Origin: Glaciimonas sp.
GTDB taxonomy: Bacteria; Pseudomonadota; Gammaproteobacteria; Burkholderiales; Burkholderiaceae_D
Direction of reading: 5' to 3'
DNA length: 64,000 nucleotides
Assembly (NCBI GenBank): GCA_012927625.1
Contig: JABBOV010000022.1
Coordinates: 186,001-250,000 of the forward strand
The position numbers and the translations under genes are program-made. The notes beneath the pieces are model-generated. The model was given only the letters and a program-made list of their open reading frames with translations, made no database searches and was not told the DNA's origin. How positions within the stretch are numbered: position 1 is the first letter of the stretch; each line of letters opens with the position of its first letter. This document shows positions 1 to 9,128 of this stretch, piece after piece.

Positions 1-482
1 TGCTTGAAGGCGTTCAATACCATATCGGCCTGGACGATCTGCGGCGCGGATTCGCCGCGATGGACGGCTTCCGTACCATGCTGGTGATGGAGTATCTGGA
101 TGGACATGAATACAGTGTCGATTGCGTCGGCGACAACGGGCGGCTGGTGTGTGCGATTCCACGCAAAAAAGCGCTGGTCGCCGGTCAGGGACAAATAATC
201 GATATGCGTGAGGATATTCTGGAAAGCACCCGACAGCTCACCGCCGCCTACGGATTGAACGGCGTATTCAATGTGCAATTCCGCGAAGGCCAAAACGGAC
301 TCGGCTTGCTGGAAATTAATCCTCGCATGTCGGGCGGTATTGCAATGGCCTGCCTTGCCGGCCCCAACTTGCCATACTTGGCATTGCGTGGATTTGATCG
401 CGGTTTTGACGGTCTGGAAATACCGGTAATTCGCAACGGCATCCGTGTCGTGGAGCTAGCGCGTGCGACGGAACTGCAGTGA
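1..482 (+). CDS. ATP-grasp domain protein of the Ter-linked operon (5' end outside window)
   Basis: The reading frame is open from the left edge (first full codon at base 3), so this is only the C-terminal part of the protein, about 159 residues. The motif EINPRMSGG near the end is the Mg/ATP-binding element typical of ATP-grasp ligases, and MEYLDGHEYSVDC resembles the central ATP-grasp strand of carbamoyl-phosphate-synthase-like members. ATP-grasp enzymes join a carboxylate to an amine or thiol via an acyl phosphate. Its stop codon overlaps the GTG start of the next gene, and the five genes that follow match the predicted Ter-associated biosynthetic set, so it is most likely the 'ATP-grasp_Ter' type. 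The substrate is unknown. Nothing can be said about its promoter because the start lies outside the window. Confidence 0.85.
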   Translation, partial: LEGVQYHIGLDDLRRGFAAMDGFRTMLVMEYLDGHEYSVDCVGDNGRLVCAIPRKKALVAGQGQIIDMREDILESTRQLTAAYGLNGVFNVQFREGQNGLGLLEINPRMSGGIAMACLAGPNLPYLALRGFDRGFDGLEIPVIRNGIRVVELARATELQ

Positions 483-1675
483 GTGCAATCATGCAGGAAC
501 CGCACAACATTCCGGTAGAAGTGCGCAGCGTCGTGCTGCCGACCGGTCTGATGGAGCTCAAGATCGAAGCCGGTGCGTTCCGGCTGGATGATTTGATCGG
601 GTTTGCCGCGCGTGCCAATGCCAAACGCGGCTTTCTGTTCTTGAGCAAGGTGTTGGGCAAGCATTGGCCGGTGACGCCGCAGACGATGCGCGAGATTCAT
701 GTCGCGCTGGCGACTCAGGTGCCGGAAAATTTGCCGGGCCCGGTGGTATTCATCGCGATGGCCGAAACAGCAATCGGACTGGGGCAGGGTGTTTTTGAAG
801 CATACAAGGACGCCAACCCCGATCAAGCGGCGCTGTTCCTGCATACCTCGCGCTATCACGTAGGCGATACGCCGATCATCGAATTTGAAGAAGCACATAG
901 TCACGCGCCGCGGCAGTTTTTGCATATACCCACGACGGCGCACTTGCACGATCTTTTACTGCGCGCGCGCTCGCTGGTGCTGATTGATGATGAAGCCAGT
1001 ACGGGTAACACATTCCTGAATTTGACCGCAGCCTGTCGTGCGCTCAATCCGGCCATCGAGCGCGTGCATTTATCCACGATTACCAACTTCATGGGGCCGG
1101 CTGCCAATGATGCCTTGTCGCAGCGATTCGGCATTGCGGTCACGACTGGCGCGGCACTCAGCGGCGAATATACATTCACTGCAGGTCAATTGCAGCGGGC
1201 AACCGACGCCGCCCAGGTATTCGAGGCGTATGCTGACCGCGGTGCCAGCGCTGCATTCGGCCGGTTGGGCTTAGATCGTAAGCTCGCTGTTCCGGCCGAT
1301 TTGGCGAACTGTTTGTGCGCTGAGATCAGCACTGGCGAGCGCACGCTGGTGCTTGGTACCGGCGAATTCATGCATATGGCTTTTTTGCTGGGACTGGCAC
1401 TGGAGCAACGTGGTGTCGATGTAGCGGTGCAATCGACCACCCGCTCTCCCATCTTGGAATGGGGCGCGGTCGGCCACGCGCTGACCTTTCCCGATAACTA
1501 CGGCGAAGGCGTGGCTAATTTTATCTATAACGTCGCGCCCGGCCAGTACGATCACATTTTTATTTGCCACGAAACGCCGCCTGGCCCCGCGCTGCATCAT
1601 TTTGCGCAAGCCGTTGGCGGCCGCCTGTTTTACTTTTTGTCCGAGAAAAATATTGAAGAAATTTCTGTTTATTGA
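479..1675 (+). CDS. Phosphoribosyltransferase with C-terminal TRSP domain
   Basis: This 398-aa protein has a PRPP-binding loop (LVLIDDEASTGNT, about residues 161-173), the acidic pair plus TG signature of type I phosphoribosyltransferases. The C-terminal third carries STTRSPILEWG (about residues 321-331), the TRSP motif that names the domain found with these enzymes. In the predicted Ter-linked pathway such a protein would transfer or remove phosphoribose to build a nucleoside-like compound; that role is inferred from genome-context work on Ter systems, not shown biochemically. The GTG at 479 overlaps the preceding TGA; an in-frame ATG at 491 is an alternative start. Neither has a strong ribosome binding site, which suggests translational coupling to the ATP-grasp gene. 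Confidence 0.85.
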   Translation: MSAIMQEPHNIPVEVRSVVLPTGLMELKIEAGAFRLDDLIGFAARANAKRGFLFLSKVLGKHWPVTPQTMREIHVALATQVPENLPGPVVFIAMAETAIGLGQGVFEAYKDANPDQAALFLHTSRYHVGDTPIIEFEEAHSHAPRQFLHIPTTAHLHDLLLRARSLVLIDDEASTGNTFLNLTAACRALNPAIERVHLSTITNFMGPAANDALSQRFGIAVTTGAALSGEYTFTAGQLQRATDAAQVFEAYADRGASAAFGRLGLDRKLAVPADLANCLCAEISTGERTLVLGTGEFMHMAFLLGLALEQRGVDVAVQSTTRSPILEWGAVGHALTFPDNYGEGVANFIYNVAPGQYDHIFICHETPPGPALHHFAQAVGGRLFYFLSEKNIEEISVY

Positions 1676-2405
1676 TCTGGATGACACCTTGTTCCAAACG
1701 CCGGGCAAATGCGGAAAAGAAGAAGATTTGCGTCCTGCTGCGTATTTGAAAGACGGCGCAGCCTGTTCTTTCACGACGGCGCGCCAGCGTGCTTTCTTTG
1801 CGCTGGTGCAGCGCGACATGACGCTGATTCCCACCACTGCACGTAATCGCGACGCCTTGAGTCGGGTAGATTTGCCGTTCTCCAGTTATTCCATTATCGA
1901 TTACGGTGGTGTCGTCTTGGAGCCAGATGGCGCTGTCGATCCGGTATGGCTGGCGCTGATGCAAGCGGACATGGTGCAGGCGCTGGTCGGCTTGCGGGAA
2001 GTGATGCAGATTATTGACGATTACTCTGCAAGCGTCGGTCTGAAAGGACGTGCGCGCCTGATAGAGGATTGTTCGACGCCTTTTTATGTCGTGGTCAAAG
2101 ACCCGGAAAAAATAGCCGAGCGTCTGGAACAAGTAGAACGCGAAGCCGTCGCACCCTGGATTGCGACTGCCGGCAAGGATTTTTTAATTCATCGCAATGG
2201 CAACAATCTGGCAGTGTTGCCAAAGATGCTGAACAAGGCGCGGGCAGTTGCGTATTTGCGCCAACGCCTGGAAACCGAGCATGGCGACATCATGACTTTC
2301 GGCATGGGCGACAGTAAATCGGATGCGCGCTTCATGGCTGCATGCGATTACGCGATCATCCCGAACGGTAGCCAACTCGCGGCACTGACGGTAGCTGCCT
2401 TATGA
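1653..2405 (+). CDS. HAD-superfamily hydrolase of the Ter-linked operon
   Basis: The protein starts KKFLFIDLDDTLFQT, in which DLDDT is HAD motif I with the nucleophilic Asp. GMGDSKSDARFM near residue 225 is motif IV with the metal-binding acidic residues, as in Cof-type or sucrose-phosphatase-like phosphatases. The frame is open further upstream (to 1602) but that would overlap the TRSP gene deeply and add unlikely sequence before motif I, so I place the start at the TTG at 1653, giving 250 aa and a 23-bp overlap. It ends with an ATGA overlap with the next gene. The likely role is dephosphorylation of a sugar- or nucleotide-like intermediate; the exact substrate cannot be read from the sequence. 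Confidence 0.8.
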   Translation: MKKFLFIDLDDTLFQTPGKCGKEEDLRPAAYLKDGAACSFTTARQRAFFALVQRDMTLIPTTARNRDALSRVDLPFSSYSIIDYGGVVLEPDGAVDPVWLALMQADMVQALVGLREVMQIIDDYSASVGLKGRARLIEDCSTPFYVVVKDPEKIAERLEQVEREAVAPWIATAGKDFLIHRNGNNLAVLPKMLNKARAVAYLRQRLETEHGDIMTFGMGDSKSDARFMAACDYAIIPNGSQLAALTVAAL

Positions 2406-3511
2406 ATACTTTGAACGCAACAAATTTCTGCGGAAGTTATCGACCTGATGATGTCGAATTTCTGCTCAAGCGCCTGGCGCAGCAACCGTTTATCGAGATC
2501 GCGCACAAGGAACAATTGATCCAGTCCGGCGCACGTCATTACAGCGAAATGCTGTCGCCGGAAGCGCTGCCGTCGGCGCGCTACTTGCAAGTATTCCAGG
2601 ATGCTTTTGCTGCCAATCGGCAACAAATGGCGCTGGATTGTTTATCGCTGGCGGCGCTGATTGCAGCGCAGCGCAGCGGTCCAATCACCTTAGTGTCGCT
2701 GGTGCGTGCAGGCACGCCGGTGGGCGTTATTCTCAAGCATGTATTGCAGCAAGTGATGGGGCGTCAGGTGGCACATTATTCGGTCTCGATCATCCGCGAT
2801 CGCGGCATCGATCAAGTGGCGCTACAGCATATTCTGGGTCAGGGCCATGCGCCGCAGTCCATCGTGTTCATAGATGGCTGGACCGGTAAAGGCGTGATCT
2901 CGCGCGTGCTTGCGCAGGCAGTGGATGATTTTAACCAGCGCAATAATGTGGCGATTGACAGCGGTTTGTACGTCTTGTCGGATCTGGCCGGCACCGCTGC
3001 GTGCGCGGCTTCGTCTGCCGACTATCTGATTCCATCCAGCATTCTGAATGCCACCGTGTCGGGCTTGGTCAGCCGTTCAGTACTGAACGAATCGATTGGC
3101 CCTGGCGATTTTCACGGCTGCGTGTATTACGACGCGTTCGAGCCGCACGATCAGTCGCGTGCGTTTGCAGACGGATTGATTGCCGATGGTGTGGCGTTGG
3201 CGCAGCGCGACGGCATACCAAAAGCAACGCCGATTGACCGCGCGCAAGCCGCGACAATCTCCGCTGAATTCCTGCATGCAACGATGGCGCAGTATGGTAT
3301 CAATGACGTGAACCTGGTAAAACCCGGTATCGGCGAAGCGACCCGCGTACTGTTGCGCCGGGTGCCGCGTCTGTTGATCTTGCGCGACCCTGATGCGCCT
3401 GATGTTGCGCATCTGAAAGTGCTCGCGACTGAAAAATCCATTCGACTGATCGTCGATCCAGATTTGCCTTACCAAGCCGTATCTCTCATAAGGAGTGCAA
3501 TCGATGGCTAA
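2402..3511 (+). CDS. Second phosphoribosyltransferase-like protein with PELOTA-like C-terminus
   Basis: This 369-aa protein belongs to the family annotated either as 'PRTase_1' or 'cysteine protease StiP'. The middle holds SIVFIDGWTGKG (about residues 156-167), a variant of the PRPP-binding loop, after a SLVRAGTPVG segment typical of the PRTase core. The last 80 residues (from about 290) contain VKPGIGEATRVLLRR and a short alpha/beta stretch resembling the L7Ae/PELOTA RNA-binding fold described for Ter-linked proteins. It starts at an ATG that overlaps the stop of the HAD gene and overlaps the next gene by 8 bp. In known Ter clusters it occurs with the same partners. The protease label is doubtful; I favour a PRTase-related function. 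Confidence 0.8.
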   Translation: MNTLNATNFCGSYRPDDVEFLLKRLAQQPFIEIAHKEQLIQSGARHYSEMLSPEALPSARYLQVFQDAFAANRQQMALDCLSLAALIAAQRSGPITLVSLVRAGTPVGVILKHVLQQVMGRQVAHYSVSIIRDRGIDQVALQHILGQGHAPQSIVFIDGWTGKGVISRVLAQAVDDFNQRNNVAIDSGLYVLSDLAGTAACAASSADYLIPSSILNATVSGLVSRSVLNESIGPGDFHGCVYYDAFEPHDQSRAFADGLIADGVALAQRDGIPKATPIDRAQAATISAEFLHATMAQYGINDVNLVKPGIGEATRVLLRRVPRLLILRDPDAPDVAHLKVLATEKSIRLIVDPDLPYQAVSLIRSAIDG

Positions 3512-4451
3512 TATAAAAACGCTCGGTGCTACGTTGTATGTGCCGGCAACCCATAAGGATTTACAGCAAATCGCCGATGGCGAATTGCTGGGTGAACTGC
3601 GCTCGGTTATTTTTTGTACCGAAGATGCAGTAGCGGATAGCGAACTGAGTTACTCACTGTTCAATTTATCGCTCGTGCTGCAACAGATGATTGACCGGCC
3701 CACTACCGAACGCTTTGTGCGCGTGCGCAACCCGGACGTGATGCAACGTGTGCTGGAAATGCCCGGCTCGGAAAAATTGACCGGCTTCGTGCTACCCAAA
3801 ACCACGCGGCACAACTTCGATGCCTATTTCCGGCAAGTGCGCAAAACCTCACACATGCTAATGCCGACACTGGAGACAGCCGAGGTATTTGACGAAGCGG
3901 AGATGAAGATGTTCCGCCAATGTCTGGAACAGCCGGGCGTGCGTGAGCATATTCTTGCGCTACGCATTGGCGGCAATGATCTGCTGGCGTTGTTGGGGAT
4001 GCGGCGACCGCGTAATGTGACGATTTACAAGACACCGCTCGGAGTAGTCATTTCAAAACTGGTGACGACCTTTCGCCCTTATGGTTTTATGCTGACTGCA
4101 CCGGTGTTCGAATATTTGGATAATCCGGCTCTGCTGGCGCAGGAAATGGAAGAAGACCTGGCGCACGGGATGGTCGGAAAAACTGCGATTCATCCGAGTC
4201 AGGTTGCTTTAATTGAACGCCACTACCGGGTGCCGCGCAACGATGTTGAAGTGGCGCTACGGATCATGGATGCAGCCAGCCCGGCAGTATTCAAAATGCA
4301 CGATTCCATGTGCGAAGTCGCCACCCACCGGGCGTGGGCGCATGGCGTCGTCGAGCAGGCGCGGGTCTTTGGGATTCATCACGCCGGTGAAGATATCGAT
4401 AATGTCGATGCTATCGCCGCCATACATTTACAGCAGAATCAACCTAAATAA
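3504..4451 (+). CDS. HpcH/HpaI aldolase / citrate lyase-like C-C bond lyase
   Basis: The 315-aa product looks like a TIM-barrel lyase of the CitE/HpcH superfamily: an early FCTEDAV segment, a central TAEVFDEAEM stretch, LRIGGNDLLALLG and KTAIHPSQVALI, the last being close to the conserved 'G..aIHP.Q' motif of CitE-like enzymes. The superfamily forms or cleaves C-C bonds of 2-oxo or acyl-CoA substrates with Mg. In Ter-linked operons this variant is predicted to join a carbon unit to the nucleoside-like product. The ATG at 3504 is preceded by AAGGAG eight bases upstream, which decides the start over the in-frame GTG at 3495. It overlaps the previous stop by 8 bp and is followed after 12 bp by the TerD-family gene. 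Confidence 0.85.
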   Translation: MANIKTLGATLYVPATHKDLQQIADGELLGELRSVIFCTEDAVADSELSYSLFNLSLVLQQMIDRPTTERFVRVRNPDVMQRVLEMPGSEKLTGFVLPKTTRHNFDAYFRQVRKTSHMLMPTLETAEVFDEAEMKMFRQCLEQPGVREHILALRIGGNDLLALLGMRRPRNVTIYKTPLGVVISKLVTTFRPYGFMLTAPVFEYLDNPALLAQEMEEDLAHGMVGKTAIHPSQVALIERHYRVPRNDVEVALRIMDAASPAVFKMHDSMCEVATHRAWAHGVVEQARVFGIHHAGEDIDNVDAIAAIHLQQNQPK

Positions 4452-4463
4452 GGATTGAACAGA

Positions 4464-5708
4464 ATGACCGATTTCACACGAGGACAAAAGGGAAAATTGG
4501 CCGACATGGGATGTGCCGGCGCATTCCCGATCGTATTGAGCGTTGCGGCGCAGGGCATGGATGTCGATATTGCCTGCTTCGGTCTGGACGCCAACGACAA
4601 GTTATCCGATGACCGCTACATGGTTTTTTTCAACCAAAAATCCTGCCCGGGCGGCGGCGTAACGCTGGAAATCGGCGACGGCAAGTCGGCCTTTACAACC
4701 GCGACCTTCACCACCGATGTTGCGCGCCTGCCGGATTCGATTCACAAGCTGGTTTTTGCCGCGACCATCGGTGGAGAAGGAACCATGCGCAAACTCGGTG
4801 CCAGTTCAATGCGTCTTGGCAGCACCACATTCCAGTTTTCGGGCGCCGATTTCCAGGATGAAAAAGCGGTGATCGTCGGCGAAGTCTACCAACGCGATGC
4901 TCAGTGGCGCTTCGGTGCGGTAGGGCAGGGATTCAACGGCGGCATGTCCGCGTTGCTGAAGCACTTTGGCGGCACCGAGACGGATAGTTCACCGATGCCA
5001 ACACCGGCACCGGCACCGGCCCCAGCGCCAGCGCCAAAGAAAATATCGCTGTCCAAAGTTACGCTCGAGAAACGTGGCGACAAAATATCGCTTGAAAAAA
5101 ACGGCAGTCGTGGCTTTGGCCGCATCCGCGTCAACCTGAACTGGAATCAGGCAGCGTTGCCGGCCGCTGCACCCCAAAAACAGGGCTTCTTGAATAAAAT
5201 TCTGGGTAATGCGCAGTCAAAATCAAGCGGCGGCATCGATCTGGATTTGGGCTGCATGTTTCAAATGCTGGATGGCAGTCCGGGTTGTGTGCAGGCGCTC
5301 GGCAATAGTTGGGGAAATTTCGATAAAGCGCCTTTCGTCCACCTGGAAGGCGATGATCGTTCCGGCACCAACACCGATGGAGAAAATCTATTTATCAATG
5401 GCGACCAGTTCAGTCAGATCAAACGTATTTTAATTTTCACTTTCATTTATGAAGGTGCACCCAACTGGGCCGCGACCAATGGCGTGGTCACCATCGAAGC
5501 GCCCGGCCAGGCACCGGTGGAAGTTCGGCTCGACAACGGAACCGATGCATCGATGTGCGCCATTGCGATGATTGAAAATAATGGCGGTAATTTGCAAATA
5601 ACCAAGCTGGTCGAGTATTTCAAACAGAGCGCAGGCAAGAGCGCGCACGAATTGCTAAACAACCGTTTCGAATTCGGGCTACGATTCAAGGCCGGTTCGA
5701 AAGATTAA
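4464..5708 (+). CDS. TerD-family (TerA-type) stress protein with two domains
   Basis: The 414-aa protein has an N-terminal TerD domain (residues about 1-170; FTRGQKGKLADMG and a DANDKLSDDRYMVFFNQ stretch with the acidic Ca-binding pattern seen in TerD proteins). A Pro-Ala linker (APAPAPAPAPAPK, about residues 183-195) follows. The C-terminal TerA-like domain contains DLDLGCMFQMLDGSPG and FVHLEGDDRSGTNTDGENL, again rich in Asp and suited to divalent-cation binding. TerD-fold proteins act in tellurite, metal and phage stress responses. The ATG at 4464 is chosen because AGGA lies nine bases upstream; the TTG at 4455 lacks one. It is the last gene of the operon. I see no TerB, TerC or TerZ in the window; they may lie to the left. 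Confidence 0.88.
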   Translation: MTDFTRGQKGKLADMGCAGAFPIVLSVAAQGMDVDIACFGLDANDKLSDDRYMVFFNQKSCPGGGVTLEIGDGKSAFTTATFTTDVARLPDSIHKLVFAATIGGEGTMRKLGASSMRLGSTTFQFSGADFQDEKAVIVGEVYQRDAQWRFGAVGQGFNGGMSALLKHFGGTETDSSPMPTPAPAPAPAPAPKKISLSKVTLEKRGDKISLEKNGSRGFGRIRVNLNWNQAALPAAAPQKQGFLNKILGNAQSKSSGGIDLDLGCMFQMLDGSPGCVQALGNSWGNFDKAPFVHLEGDDRSGTNTDGENLFINGDQFSQIKRILIFTFIYEGAPNWAATNGVVTIEAPGQAPVEVRLDNGTDASMCAIAMIENNGGNLQITKLVEYFKQSAGKSAHELLNNRFEFGLRFKAGSKD

Positions 5709-5738
5709 ACTGCGGCGGGAATTAGCCCCGGATAATTA

Positions 5739-5811
5739 CTATACAATATGGTGTATTTTTTTAAAATTCCCAATATACATGCGGTATATTGGAAATATAA
5801 TCATATACTCC
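5739..5811 (-). repeat. Dispersed AT-rich intergenic repeat, copy 1
   Basis: Read on the minus strand it starts GGAGTATATG, has a central CCGCATG and ends in AAATACAC-N-TGTAT. A hairpin with arms CCAATATA/TATATTGG lies in the middle. It sits between the convergent 3' ends of the TerD-family gene and the PAS kinase gene. Seven related copies occur in this window. Confidence 0.75.
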
Positions 5812-5904
5812 ATATTTTCTAAATAATTATTATTAGTGCATGAATCCAGTCGTAGGCTGTAACCTTAACTTTCGTCCACCACGGGAGCCCCGATGGGAGC
5901 GTCT

Positions 5905-7581
5905 TTAAGTCAGTATCTCGTCGCTGGCGCCTGCGTGTTGCGGCAGCACTATTTTGAAAATAGAACCTTTGCCCGGTTCGCTTTTGACCTCGATTCGTCC
6001 ACCGTGTTTTTGCACGATGCCGTAGGATAGCGAGAGCCCCAACCCGGTGCCTTTGCCGACCGGTTTGGTAGTAAAGAACGGTTCGAAAATACGTCCCAGG
6101 TGTTCCGGCTGGATGCCCTTGCCGCTGTCTTCGATTTCTACCCAGACGTTTTCCCCCTCCTGACCGGTACGGATAGTGATTCGGCCATGATCTTCGATCG
6201 CATGCGAGGCGTTTACCAGCAGGTTCATGAATACCTGGTTGAGTTGCGACGGGTGGCATTCGATGTGGGGGATAGTGCCATACTCCTTGATAACTTCGGC
6301 CTTGTACTTGAGCTCGTTCCAGACCACTCTGAGCGTGCTCTCAAGCCCCATCTCCAGATTTGCCCACTGTCGCTCCGATTCGTCCACATGGGAAAAATCT
6401 TTCAAATCCTGCACGATGCGCTTCACGCGCTGCAAGCCATCCAGTGACTCTGTCAGCAGATTTCCAATGTCTTCGCGCAGGAATCCAACATCGATTTCCT
6501 TCTTCAGTTGTTTAATATCCTGCAGTACGTCCGCCGCCAGCGATCCTTCAATCTGTTCGTAAGCGGACAGCAGCTTCAGCATATCTTCCATATACCGCTG
6601 CAAGGCTCCCAGGTTGGAATTTACAAAGCCTACTGGATTGTTGATCTCATGCGCCACACCGGCTGCCAGTTGGCCAATTGAAGCCATTTTTTCTGACTGC
6701 AGTAGTTGGTTCTGAGCCTCTTCGAGTTTTTTGATCAGAATTTCCTGACGCGCTTTTTCGGTCAGTAGTGTCGCGTTTGCCATCTGCAGGTCGGTAGTGC
6801 GTGTCTGTACCCGCTCCTCCAGTTTGTCCCGAGATTCGCGGAGTGCCTCTTCAGCACGCTTGCGTTCGGTAATATCGTTGTAGCCGAAAACGCGACCAAT
6901 GATACGCTCGCCAAGATATTGCGGACGTGATTTGCATTCGAAAAAACGGCCATCCCTAAGCCGAAAAATCTCCTCGGTTTCATTGCCGTGGACGATTTCC
7001 TGCAAGCGAGTACGGCAGGCGTCGGTTTCGAGTACGTGTGCGGCGATGAATTCGAGGATGGCGGTGTCGTCCTGCTCTAGCAGCAAATCGTCGGGGATTC
7101 CCCACATTTTACTGAATAGGCGGTTCATGCTGGCGATCTTGCCCTGTAAATCGATCACCAGAATCCCGTTTCCGGTCGACTCCAGCGTCGCCCTCAGTTG
7201 CGACAGGGCGTGCGCCAGAGTGTCCTCGACCTGGCGCTCATCCTGAACATCCCTGGCCTGCACCAGCAGCAGGGGCGCGCCGTCATGATGCACCAGCCCA
7301 ATCGATTTCATGACTGTCAGCATGGAGCCATCGGCGCACTGATACAGACCTTCCTGAGCCTCAATGTTCAGATATTGACCGTTGCTGACATCTTTCCAAT
7401 AAAAAACATCTTGCAATGAGCTTTCGATGTCGGTGATTGTCATCGAAAGCAGTGCCGGTTCGGAATACCCTAGCATCTGCTGCGCCGCTCTGTTGGCAAT
7501 CACGACCCGCAAATATTTTGGTTCAACCAACAACATCATGTGTGGGCTGTGGTCTAGCATCAAGCGTTCCCGGCTGTTCAT
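5905..7581 (-). CDS. PAS-domain sensor histidine kinase
   Basis: The 558-aa protein has two PAS domains (about residues 1-110 and 125-245; the second ends GRVFGYNDITERKRAEEAL), a coiled coil (about 245-295), a dimerization box AAGVAHEINNPVGF with the phospho-acceptor His, and a HATPase domain with the N box (NLLVNASHAIE), G1 (EIEDSGKGI) and G2 (GKGTGLGLSLSYGI). No transmembrane segment is visible, so it should be cytoplasmic. The ATG overlaps the stop of the upstream HD-GYP gene (ATGA), so the two are co-transcribed, HD-GYP first. Its kinase core closely resembles the kinase at 13571-15091, suggesting duplication. It has no receiver domain and its partner is not certain; the REC proteins across fmt are candidates. 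Confidence 0.92.
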   Translation of the reverse strand: MNSRERLMLDHSPHMMLLVEPKYLRVVIANRAAQQMLGYSEPALLSMTITDIESSLQDVFYWKDVSNGQYLNIEAQEGLYQCADGSMLTVMKSIGLVHHDGAPLLLVQARDVQDERQVEDTLAHALSQLRATLESTGNGILVIDLQGKIASMNRLFSKMWGIPDDLLLEQDDTAILEFIAAHVLETDACRTRLQEIVHGNETEEIFRLRDGRFFECKSRPQYLGERIIGRVFGYNDITERKRAEEALRESRDKLEERVQTRTTDLQMANATLLTEKARQEILIKKLEEAQNQLLQSEKMASIGQLAAGVAHEINNPVGFVNSNLGALQRYMEDMLKLLSAYEQIEGSLAADVLQDIKQLKKEIDVGFLREDIGNLLTESLDGLQRVKRIVQDLKDFSHVDESERQWANLEMGLESTLRVVWNELKYKAEVIKEYGTIPHIECHPSQLNQVFMNLLVNASHAIEDHGRITIRTGQEGENVWVEIEDSGKGIQPEHLGRIFEPFFTTKPVGKGTGLGLSLSYGIVQKHGGRIEVKSEPGKGSIFKIVLPQHAGASDEILT

Positions 7582-8873
7582 CTTGCAACTGCCTCCTGCC
7601 CCGGTTGGCCTGCATCGAAGTAATAACTTACCCGTTTGCGAGGGCTAAGATAATTGTAGATTTCGCGTGGCACTTGCGCCGGTCTGATCGCTTTGGCAAT
7701 GTTGACGTCGGTTTCGCGCTCCATATCCACCAGGATTGCTTCCTCCTTAGGGACATCGGCGTCGTAAATCATGATCATGGGCTTCATCGGTTTGGCTGTA
7801 TTGATGGTGGTGATCATGCCGATTACGCCATTGGAAAGCTGCACGATGGTGCCGGGCGGATAAACCCCAAGGCAACGGATGAAGACTTGCAGCAGCTTTG
7901 GATCAAATTTGTTGCGCAGCTTGGCGAACATCAGCGACAGCGCTTCGTGTGGTGTCATGGCATCGTTGATATTGGCCGGATTGCACAGTTCATCGTAATG
8001 GTTGGCAATGACGACGATGCGGGACAGCAACCCGATCGACTCTCCCTTGCGTTTTGCCGGATAGCCGCTGCCATCGAATAACTCATGATGCTCTCCTATT
8101 ATGGCCAGGGTGCTTGGTGCAAACTGGAGTCGTCGGCCGATGTCGATCCCGTATTGCACATGCAGCTCATTGAAGTGGCGCTCGGACTGGGTTAGTGGCT
8201 CCATTTTCAGGCGAATTTTGTTTGGGATTTCCTTGCATCCGATATCGTGGAATAGTGCGCCCATCCCTAGTACGCCGGCCACCGCTTGCGGCAGCTTGAT
8301 GTCGCGCGCCATCATCATCGACAGAATGGTGACATTCAGAGTGTGGAAATACAATTCCTCGCCACCCATCTTGTCGCCCATGACATGAATCGCGAGTTCC
8401 GGCTCGGAAATAATCGAATCGGCAATTTGCGTTACCAACTGGGCTGCCTGGCGCACAGTTTCTGACGGCTTGGAAAACAGGTTTTTATCGATGTCGCGGA
8501 TGGTATTGGCGGTATTGACAAAGGCATTCTCGATCCGCACCGCCGTCGTCCGCTGTTGCTGGATGCGCTCCATCATCACGTATTTGGCGGCCAGCGCCGG
8601 CGATAGGGATATATCCTCCAGATCAGCTTCCGGCGCTGCTTGTGTTTGTTGCGGCGTATCTTGAGGCCGGCGCTGGGGTGGAATAGTGACTTCGCTTAGG
8701 GCTGGGTTGCAACGTACTGCCTTCAGACCCAAGCTACGGATAGTCTTGATCTGCTGCTCGTTCTTGATCTTGAAGTGGTTGAAGGCAAACGGATGTTCAA
8801 ACCACTTCAGATCGAGATGGATATACAGTCCGACCCGTAGTTGGTCCAAGGTGATATTGGCATTATCCAGCAT
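7578..8873 (-). CDS. HD-GYP domain c-di-GMP phosphodiesterase (DUF3391 N-terminus)
   Basis: The N-terminus (LRVGLYIHLDLKWFEHPF) is the DUF3391 domain often found before HD-GYP. The catalytic HD-GYP domain (about residues 170-380) keeps HDIGCKEIP, GEHHELFDGSGYP and SRIVVIANHYDEL, that is, the HD pair, the second HHE/DGSGYP box and the later metal ligands, so it is probably an active c-di-GMP hydrolase yielding pGpG or GMP. The frame is open to 9023, but the DUF3391 family start MLDNANITL points to the ATG at 8873 (431 aa). It is followed by the PAS kinase with a 4-bp overlap. It lies divergent from fmt with about 255 bp between starts. Confidence 0.9.
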   Translation of the reverse strand: MLDNANITLDQLRVGLYIHLDLKWFEHPFAFNHFKIKNEQQIKTIRSLGLKAVRCNPALSEVTIPPQRRPQDTPQQTQAAPEADLEDISLSPALAAKYVMMERIQQQRTTAVRIENAFVNTANTIRDIDKNLFSKPSETVRQAAQLVTQIADSIISEPELAIHVMGDKMGGEELYFHTLNVTILSMMMARDIKLPQAVAGVLGMGALFHDIGCKEIPNKIRLKMEPLTQSERHFNELHVQYGIDIGRRLQFAPSTLAIIGEHHELFDGSGYPAKRKGESIGLLSRIVVIANHYDELCNPANINDAMTPHEALSLMFAKLRNKFDPKLLQVFIRCLGVYPPGTIVQLSNGVIGMITTINTAKPMKPMIMIYDADVPKEEAILVDMERETDVNIAKAIRPAQVPREIYNYLSPRKRVSYYFDAGQPGQEAVAR

Positions 8874-9115
8874 CGTATCTGTACTTTGATCGGTTGTAGC
8901 CAAGTGGAGAAAACGGCAAGACGGCAAAGTAACTGTCTGCATTCCATACCGTGGGCAGGCAGGATCGAAACCTGACAAGGGATGCGGCGCTATAGGGTAA
9001 ATATATTTCCATGTGGCAATCATCGCATGATCCGTATACCATTCCTATTAAATTTTTGTGCCAGAGACCACCAGTCTGCAAATGGAAGTCACGTGCAATT
9101 TTGCAGCCCTCTTCG

Positions 9116-9121
9116 TACAAT
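9116..9121 (+). promoter_or_regulatory. Possible -10 element directly before fmt
   Basis: TACAAT lies only seven bases before the fmt ATG at 9129, and no Shine-Dalgarno-like sequence is seen there (CCGCCC precedes the ATG). If used, transcription would start at or next to the start codon and give a leaderless mRNA. No good -35 hexamer is seen, so this is weak. Confidence 0.25.
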
Positions 9122-9128
9122 ACCGCCC

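Noticed and set aside
2402-3511. Annotation as cysteine protease (StiP-like)
   Set aside because: The visible motifs fit a PRPP-binding loop and a PELOTA-like end; I see no convincing Cys-His protease pair, and the operon fits a biosynthetic role.
4993-5035. GC-rich short repeats in the TerD-family gene as possible mobile or CRISPR-like repeat
   Set aside because: They encode a Pro-Ala linker between two domains; no spacer structure. No CRISPR array is seen anywhere in the window.
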